Shown here piece by piece: positions 39,395 to 43,747 of a DNA stretch of 43,747 bases. Origin of the DNA: Peptococcaceae bacterium (GTDB taxonomy: Bacteria; Bacillota; Desulfitobacteriia; Desulfitobacteriales; Syntrophobotulaceae); the NCBI GenBank assembly GCA_012521215.1, contig JAAYMU010000153.1:1-43747 (forward strand). Reading direction: 5' to 3'. The notes under the pieces are model-generated. The model ran no database searches and had not been told where the DNA came from. It saw nothing but the letters and a program-made list of their open reading frames with translations. The position numbers were made by a program, and so were the translations under genes. Within the stretch, counting starts at the first letter, position 1, and each line of letters begins with the position of its first letter.

Positions 39395-39450
39395 ATAAAT
39401 TTTGTACAAACAAACCTTAACGGCCCGATATCTTTTGGAGGAAACGAAAC

Positions 39451-39972
39451 ATGATAAAAGCAAATGTTATTGAGGATTTATCCCGAGAAGAACTATTGGA
39501 ACTTTGCAAGATATATGCTAAAAATTGGTTGGCTCATGACGGTTTATGGTTTCAAGCCATTGAAGCTAAGTATAATATGGATGTAGCCATCGAGATGGAC
39601 GAGGAAGCCTGGCGCAAGTTTACGGTGATTGAAGCCAAACGTCTGATTGACTTTTTGCAGTTGGGCGAGAATTCGGGTATTGCCGGCTTAAAAAAAGCGC
39701 TTTGTTTCAGGTTATATGCTCCTTTGAATGAAGATGAAATTGTGATTTTGGATGACAATGTGTTGGAATACCGAGTAAAAACCTGCAGGGTACAAGCCGC
39801 TAGGCGAAGAAAAGGAATGCAGGATTTTCCCTGCCGTTCCGTCGGTCTTATAGAATACGGTCTTTTTGCTAAAACCATTGACGAACGTTTTGAGACGGAA
39901 GTAATTAGCTGTCCGCCGGAAATTACCAATCAAGATTACTATTGTATCTGGAGATTTACTTTAAAAGAGTAG
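39451..39972 (+). CDS. DUF6125-like cytosolic protein of unknown function
   Basis: 173 residues, no signal or membrane segment. I recognise it only as like the DUF6125 family found in anaerobic Clostridia, distantly suggestive of the ATC-hydrolase-like (PF14196) group; no reaction can be assigned. Visible conserved-looking features are LAHDGLWFQAIE near the N-terminus and a cysteine-rich C-terminal half (C112, C128, C154, C165 in CRVQAARRR, DFPCRSVG, VISCPPE and YYCIWRF), which could bind a metal or heme. GGAGGAAACG precedes the ATG. It follows proA by 56 bases and precedes the ABC importer, with which it may belong. Confidence 0.6.
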   Translation: MIKANVIEDLSREELLELCKIYAKNWLAHDGLWFQAIEAKYNMDVAIEMDEEAWRKFTVIEAKRLIDFLQLGENSGIAGLKKALCFRLYAPLNEDEIVILDDNVLEYRVKTCRVQAARRRKGMQDFPCRSVGLIEYGLFAKTIDERFETEVISCPPEITNQDYYCIWRFTLKE

Positions 39973-39992
39973 TGTTAAAAAGAGTAGTGTTA
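39963..39992. repeat. 15-base tandem duplication over a stop codon
   Basis: AAAAGAGTAGTGTT is repeated with a period of 15 bases (39963-39976 and 39978-39991). The unit is in frame and contains the TAG stop of the preceding gene, so the gene ends in duplicated stop codons. The copy also lies where the ribosome binding site of the permease should be, which is weak. Confidence 0.6.
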
Positions 39993-39993
39993 T

Positions 39994-40776
39994 ATGGTTA
40001 AAAAAATTGACTATACAATAGTCCTTAAAGGCGTGGCCTTTCCCTTACTATTAATACTTGTTTGGGAAATCACCGCCCGCTTAGGCTACTTAAATGCTTT
40101 ATTTCTGCCGGCCCCCAGTAAAATCGGGTATGCTTTTGTCCAAATGGTAGCCGACGGTTCTTGGGCTGTAAACTTGCTGGCCAGCATGAAGCGTTTAGCT
40201 TACGGATTTTTGATTACGGTTTGTCTGGCAGTACCTTTAGGTATTGTGGTCGGTAGGGCCAGAAGTTTCCAGCACTGGATTAGTCCAACCTTGTCTTTCT
40301 TGCAGCAAATACCGCCTATCGCCTGGATCCCAATTTTTATTTTAGCCCTGGGTATTTATGAAGCACCTAAAATTGCGGTTATTATCTACGCTGCTTTTTT
40401 TCCGGTTTTCTTAAATACCGTTCAAGGGGTGAACAGTGTAGACCCTAAACTGGTTGAGGTGGGCCGGGCCTATATGCTGTCTTCCCTGCGCATGATTCAA
40501 CGGGTCTATATTCCTTCAGCCGGTATGTCGATATTTGTGGGCCTAAGACTGGGCTTAAGCAATTGCTGGCGAGCGCTGGTTATGGCTGAGATGATTACCC
40601 GTACCACGGGTATTGGGGCTCAAATTTGGGAAGGCCGAGATCTAATGCAGCCGGATAGAATATTTGTCGCCGTGTTTACTATTGGGGTGGTCGGTTTAAT
40701 AATTGATATTATTCTTAAAAGAATGGAACATAGATTTATGCCTTGGAAAAAAAAGTATCCTGAGGATAAGCGATGA
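39994..40776 (+). CDS. ABC importer permease, SsuC/TauC type
   Basis: 260 residues with about six transmembrane helices. The N-terminal LILVWEITARLGYLNALFLP, the LPAPSKIGYAF region and the EAA loop with GRAYMLSSLRMIQRVYIPSA (about residues 155-175) place it with permeases of the sulfonate, taurine, nitrate and thiamine-precursor importers. The ATPase gene overlaps it by four bases (ATGA at 40773), and a matching binding protein follows. No sulfonate-degrading enzyme is nearby, so the substrate is open. The ribosome binding site is poor (AGAGTAG). Confidence 0.92.
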   Translation: MVKKIDYTIVLKGVAFPLLLILVWEITARLGYLNALFLPAPSKIGYAFVQMVADGSWAVNLLASMKRLAYGFLITVCLAVPLGIVVGRARSFQHWISPTLSFLQQIPPIAWIPIFILALGIYEAPKIAVIIYAAFFPVFLNTVQGVNSVDPKLVEVGRAYMLSSLRMIQRVYIPSAGMSIFVGLRLGLSNCWRALVMAEMITRTTGIGAQIWEGRDLMQPDRIFVAVFTIGVVGLIIDIILKRMEHRFMPWKKKYPEDKR

Positions 40777-41576
40777 GCACTAATACCAATAATTCAAATA
40801 AAAAAAGAAATCCAGAAAACAGCAATAAAGAAATCCTTATACAGGTAAATAATATAAGTAAAACATTCACCAGTAATTGGGGGAAGGTTCAGGCTTTACG
40901 GAACTTGACTTTTTCTTGCCACCGGGGAGAGTTTGTTACAATTGTGGGGCCTAGCGGCTGCGGTAAGACAACTTTGCTAAGAATAATTGCCGGCTTGGAA
41001 CGCCAGACTACGGGGGAAGTATTGTTTAAGGGCAGCCAAGTACTGGGACCGGGGCATGACCGAGCGATAGTATTCCAGGAACCAAGGCTTTTTCCCTGGC
41101 TAACAGTAGAACAGAATATTGCTTTTGGTATCCGGGACAGCAGGAGTAAACAAGAAGTCGAGTCTTTAACCGACAAGTCCCTGGCTTTGGTTGGACTTAA
41201 AGATTTCCGGCAAGCTTATCCCCATGAATTGTCGGGAGGAATGGCTCAACGAGTGGCTATCGGCCGGGCCCTTGCTTTTGAACCGGCAGCGCTCCTGCTG
41301 GATGAGCCTTTTTCCTCTTTGGATGTCAGCACCCGGGCCAGGCTGCAAGGGGAACTACTGGAACTTTGGCACAAAACAGGCAAGACCATTATCCTGGTTA
41401 CTCATAACATAGCTGAAGCGCTGGTATTAAGCCAAAAAATAATTATTATGTCTCCCGCTCCCGGTTCGGTTAAGGAAGTGTTGGCAATTGATTTACCTTA
41501 CCCCAGGGAGCAGAACAGTCCTGCTTTTCAGGAAAGGAAAGAATATATACATAAGAATATCGGTGCTAAACATTAA
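40773..41576 (+). CDS. ABC importer ATPase, SsuB/TauB type
   Basis: 267 residues. An unusual Asn/Lys-rich tail of about 20 residues precedes the ATPase domain: Walker A GPSGCGKTT (59-67), Q loop IVFQEPRLFPWL, signature LSGGMAQRVAIGRAL, Walker B LLLDEPFSSLD and the switch His in LVTHNIAEAL. The QEPRLFPW and DEPFSSLD forms are typical of SsuB/TauB/NrtD. It overlaps the permease gene by four bases and should power it. Confidence 0.94.
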   Translation: MSTNTNNSNKKRNPENSNKEILIQVNNISKTFTSNWGKVQALRNLTFSCHRGEFVTIVGPSGCGKTTLLRIIAGLERQTTGEVLFKGSQVLGPGHDRAIVFQEPRLFPWLTVEQNIAFGIRDSRSKQEVESLTDKSLALVGLKDFRQAYPHELSGGMAQRVAIGRALAFEPAALLLDEPFSSLDVSTRARLQGELLELWHKTGKTIILVTHNIAEALVLSQKIIIMSPAPGSVKEVLAIDLPYPREQNSPAFQERKEYIHKNIGAKH

Positions 41577-41636
41577 TAATTAACAGATAATAAACATAAA
41601 AATGTTACTTTAGAGCTGAATGTTATATCATGGGTG

Positions 41637-41664
41637 CAAGTTGTAAACATCAAGTTGTAAACAT
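41637..41664. repeat. 14-base perfect tandem duplication before the binding-protein gene
   Basis: CAAGTTGTAAACAT occurs twice head to tail (41637-41650, 41651-41664) in the 129-base gap between the ATPase and binding-protein genes, about 40 bases upstream of the latter. It could be a regulator site or recent slippage. Confidence 0.55.
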
Positions 41665-41705
41665 AGGTGAATGTTAATGATGAAAGTTAATAAGGAGGTA
41701 AATTT

Positions 41706-42704
41706 ATGATCAGAACCGACAAGAGTGCTATTATAATAACTGTTTTGCTTGTGGCCCTTTTAATGTTTAACCTGACGGGTTGCGGTGCTCAACAATCTCA
41801 AGTTCCTGAAAAACCGGAGGTTATAAATATTGGTTATTCTTTACGACCCTTAAATGTGCCGACTATCGTGGCCCAGGAAAAAAACATGTTTGAACAAGCA
41901 TTTGCGGAAGACGGGATTGAAGTTAAGTGGCATGAATTAGAAGGCCCGTCCACGACCGAAGCCTTAGCCGCCGGAGCTATCGATATGGCCGTATCTTTAA
42001 ATTATGTAACAGCCATAATATCCAAAGCCAGTGGCAATCAAATTAACATAATTTCCAGCTTTGCTCAATTCCCGCAGGCCATAGGCTTGCTTGCTTCTAA
42101 AGACTCAGGTGTAGAGTCAGTGGCAGACCTTAAAGGTAAAAAAATAGCTGTCAAAAAGGGTACTATGCTACAAGAAATGCTGATCAAAGCCTTAGAGGAG
42201 GCCCAGGTTAAGGTTGAGGACCTTGAAGTCGTGGACATGGAATCAGCTAATGCGGCTAATGCCGTTTTACTCAAACAGGTGGATGCAGCAGTTCTTCCTG
42301 ACCCCTTATTGATGAAAACTTTGGCTTCCGGGGAAACAGTATTGCTCCGTAACGCCGAAGACCTTATTTTGGGACAATCCGTAATTGCTGCCCGCAGCGA
42401 GTTTTTAGAGCAGTATCCGGATCTGGCTCGAAAGTTCCTCCAAGTACAAAAGGAGGCTTGGCAGTGGTCAATCAATAATTCCGAAGAAGCTTTAAACTTG
42501 GCTGCGGAAGTTAACAATATGGACCTCAAGGCCGTGAATGTTCTTTATCCTAAATTTGATTTTAGTTTGGAGATCGACCAACAAAATGTGAACAAACTCA
42601 AAGAATCAGCTGATTTTCTTCAAGCTAACGGCATTATTGATAAGGAAATAGATACCCAAGCTTTGATTACGGATTTAGTGGATACCGGATATTTGCCTAA
42701 GTAG
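41706..42704 (+). CDS. ABC importer substrate-binding lipoprotein, SsuA/TauA/NMT1 type
   Basis: 332 residues. A lipoprotein signal (hydrophobic AIIITVLLVALLMFN then the lipobox LTGC, Cys26) anchors it outside the membrane. The mature part has the two-lobed fold of the SsuA/NrtA/NMT1 group: INIGYSLRPLNVPTIVAQEK, ALAAGAIDMAVSLNYVTAII, DLKGKKIAVKKGTMLQEML and AVLPDPLLMKTLASGE. AAGGAGGT precedes the ATG. It delivers the substrate to the permease encoded upstream. The substrate is unknown; absence of sulfonate or nitrate enzymes and the downstream DUF6282 and LarA-like genes hint at an organic acid. Confidence 0.93.
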   Translation: MIRTDKSAIIITVLLVALLMFNLTGCGAQQSQVPEKPEVINIGYSLRPLNVPTIVAQEKNMFEQAFAEDGIEVKWHELEGPSTTEALAAGAIDMAVSLNYVTAIISKASGNQINIISSFAQFPQAIGLLASKDSGVESVADLKGKKIAVKKGTMLQEMLIKALEEAQVKVEDLEVVDMESANAANAVLLKQVDAAVLPDPLLMKTLASGETVLLRNAEDLILGQSVIAARSEFLEQYPDLARKFLQVQKEAWQWSINNSEEALNLAAEVNNMDLKAVNVLYPKFDFSLEIDQQNVNKLKESADFLQANGIIDKEIDTQALITDLVDTGYLPK

Positions 42705-42731
42705 TTAAGAAGGGCGGAGGATTGAAAAAAT

Positions 42732-43601
42732 ATGATCGATGTGCGGGGTTTTTATGATTTGCATGTTCATACTTCCCCCTGTCTCTTTCCTCGTCTTACC
42801 GATGATCGAGGATGTGTCCGGGCTGCACATGAGGCCGGGATAGGCGGGATTATGCTTAAATCCCATCATGAAAGCACAGTTAGTCGGGCCGAAAAGCTGC
42901 GCCGGGAGTTTCCCAACCTTAAAATTTATGGCGGAATAGTTCTCAATGAGTATGTTGGCGGATTTAATCCTCAGCTGGTGGAAGAAAGCCTAAAATTGGG
43001 CGGCAGAGTAGTGTGGATGCCCACGATTGATGCCGACTACCATGCTCAAATATACGGCTCCAAGGGAAAGTACGATGTCCTGGAAGGCGCGGCAAGTCCA
43101 AATCAGGAGTCAAGAGGGTTGACGGTCCTGGATGAACAGGGAAAGATCAAAAAAAATGTGCAAGAAATTCTAAAATTAGTTGCTGAATACAAAGTGATTT
43201 TAAGCACTTGCCATTTGGCTCCTCAAGAAATATACTCTCTGGTGAAAACAGCCCGCACCATTGGGGTGCAAAAAATCCTGATTACTCACCCCTTTCTGAA
43301 AACACCGGGCTTAAGTTTAGACCAGTTACGGGAACTGATTGCCTTGGGAGCTAAAGCGGAGTTTTGTTACTGCACAGTTTCGCCGATGTGGCGCCATGCT
43401 ACAGTGCAACAGGTGGCTGCCGCCATAAAGGAAATAAAACCGGTCAATGCTATAATTACCAGTGATAGCGGGCAGCGCCATAATCCCATGCCCCATGAAA
43501 GCTTGCGAGTCTTTGCTCAATGTCTATACGAGTGCGGTTTAAGCAAGAAGGATATTGTCCTCCTGGCAGCTGAGAATCCTATGCGACTGCTGGAGGAATA
43601 A
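42732..43601 (+). CDS. DUF6282-like metal-dependent hydrolase candidate
   Basis: 289 residues, cytoplasmic. I recognise it as DUF6282-like, within the amidohydrolase/PHP-like TIM-barrel world. Candidate metal ligands are FYDLHVHTSP (H11, H13), MLKSHHEST (K43, H45, H46), STCHLAP, ITHPF and the late acidic ITSDSGQRHNP. The substrate is unknown; an amide, lactone or cyclic ester would suit the fold. AGGGCGGAGG stands before ATG 42732. It lies 27 bases after the binding-protein gene and 19 before a LarA-like gene, so it most likely acts on the imported compound. Confidence 0.7.
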   Translation: MIDVRGFYDLHVHTSPCLFPRLTDDRGCVRAAHEAGIGGIMLKSHHESTVSRAEKLRREFPNLKIYGGIVLNEYVGGFNPQLVEESLKLGGRVVWMPTIDADYHAQIYGSKGKYDVLEGAASPNQESRGLTVLDEQGKIKKNVQEILKLVAEYKVILSTCHLAPQEIYSLVKTARTIGVQKILITHPFLKTPGLSLDQLRELIALGAKAEFCYCTVSPMWRHATVQQVAAAIKEIKPVNAIITSDSGQRHNPMPHESLRVFAQCLYECGLSKKDIVLLAAENPMRLLEE

Positions 43602-43620
43602 ACTAACGGAGGCCAAATTA

Positions 43621-43747
43621 ATGAGCAGCATAATTGAACAATTATTGGAAGCCGTTCCCCTTCCAAAAATGATCAAAGTCAGACAAATTTTCTCCACTGC
43701 TCGCTTGGAGAAGATAGAGGCGGAATTAAGAGACCAGTTAAGCCAAA
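43621..43747 (+). CDS. LarA-like (lactate racemase domain) protein, 5' end only
   Basis: Only the first 42 codons are in the window; the frame is open to the right edge. The N-terminus MSSIIEQLLEAVPLPKMIKV followed by RQIFSTARLEKIEAELRDQL resembles the start of proteins with a lactate-racemase (LarA, DUF2088) domain, which use a nickel-pincer nucleotide to racemise or epimerise 2-hydroxyacids. The catalytic residues lie beyond the window, so the call rests on a short stretch. CGGAGG stands before the ATG. It continues the operon with the importer and the DUF6282-like gene. Confidence 0.5.
   Translation, partial: MSSIIEQLLEAVPLPKMIKVRQIFSTARLEKIEAELRDQLSQ

Noticed and set aside
39994-42704. 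Sulfonate or nitrate importer (ssuABC or nrtABC)
   Set aside because: The family fits but no desulfonating or nitrate-reducing enzyme is linked; the substrate is left open.
1-43747. CRISPR arrays, tRNA or rRNA genes, insertion sequences, prophage, toxin-antitoxin or defence islands
   Set aside because: Looked for on both strands; no spaced direct repeats of CRISPR type, cloverleaf, transposase or phage genes were seen.

Overview
This window is a chromosomal segment of an anaerobic, probably endospore-forming member of the Bacillota (class Clostridia, most like Peptococcaceae/Desulfitobacteriales-type lineages). The evidence is the polA-mutM-ytaF-coaE block with a YtaF sporulation membrane protein, Gram-positive style Shine-Dalgarno sites, sigma-A promoters and intrinsic terminators, a 2-oxoacid:ferredoxin oxidoreductase, a CO-dehydrogenase family protein, and a membrane FeS/cytochrome b protein of the electron-transfer-flavoprotein:menaquinone oxidoreductase type. 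I cannot name the genus from sequence alone. I see no prophage, insertion sequence, CRISPR array, rRNA or tRNA.

Layout. 1-2650 (+): end of a 2-oxoacid:ferredoxin oxidoreductase gamma subunit, an XRE-cupin regulator and a MACS-type acyl-CoA synthetase. 2705-4715 (-): MscS channel and spermidine synthase. 4963-5640 (+): a YczE-type membrane protein whose leader carries three phased copies of a small palindrome. 5667-10489 (-): a TetR-controlled ABC export operon (regulator, ATPase, permease, membrane-fusion protein) with a clear promoter/operator. 11148-13145 (+): an EMO-type oxidoreductase behind a sigma-54 promoter. 13486-20891 (+): polA, mutM, ABC-F, ytaF, coaE and a lytic transglycosylase. 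21044-22249 (+): an archaeal-type phosphoglycerate mutase homologue. 22364-24274 (-): a deviant cooS. 24382-26647 (-): hom-thrB.

27039-35846 (+) is a branched-chain amino-acid operon, ilvE-ilvD-ilvB-ilvN-ilvC-leuC-leuD-leuB, without leuA and preceded by a terminator-bearing leader. 36092-39394 (+) is proC-proB-proA behind a compact structured leader RNA that can form two mutually exclusive folds. 39451-43747 (+) holds a DUF6125-like protein, a complete SsuABC/TauABC-type importer, a DUF6282-like metal-dependent hydrolase candidate and the start of a LarA-like protein; together they look like an undescribed uptake-and-conversion module.

Most worth following up: (1) the CooS homologue has Glu where the C-cluster Cys295 should be and has lost His residues of the proton path, so it is probably not a CO dehydrogenase but a hybrid-cluster-like enzyme; (2) the proC leader RNA; (3) the importer-DUF6282-LarA-like cluster; (4) sigma-54 control of the EMO-type gene; (5) the triple palindrome array upstream of the YczE-type gene. 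Family assignments and alignments rest on recall of the families, not on database searches.
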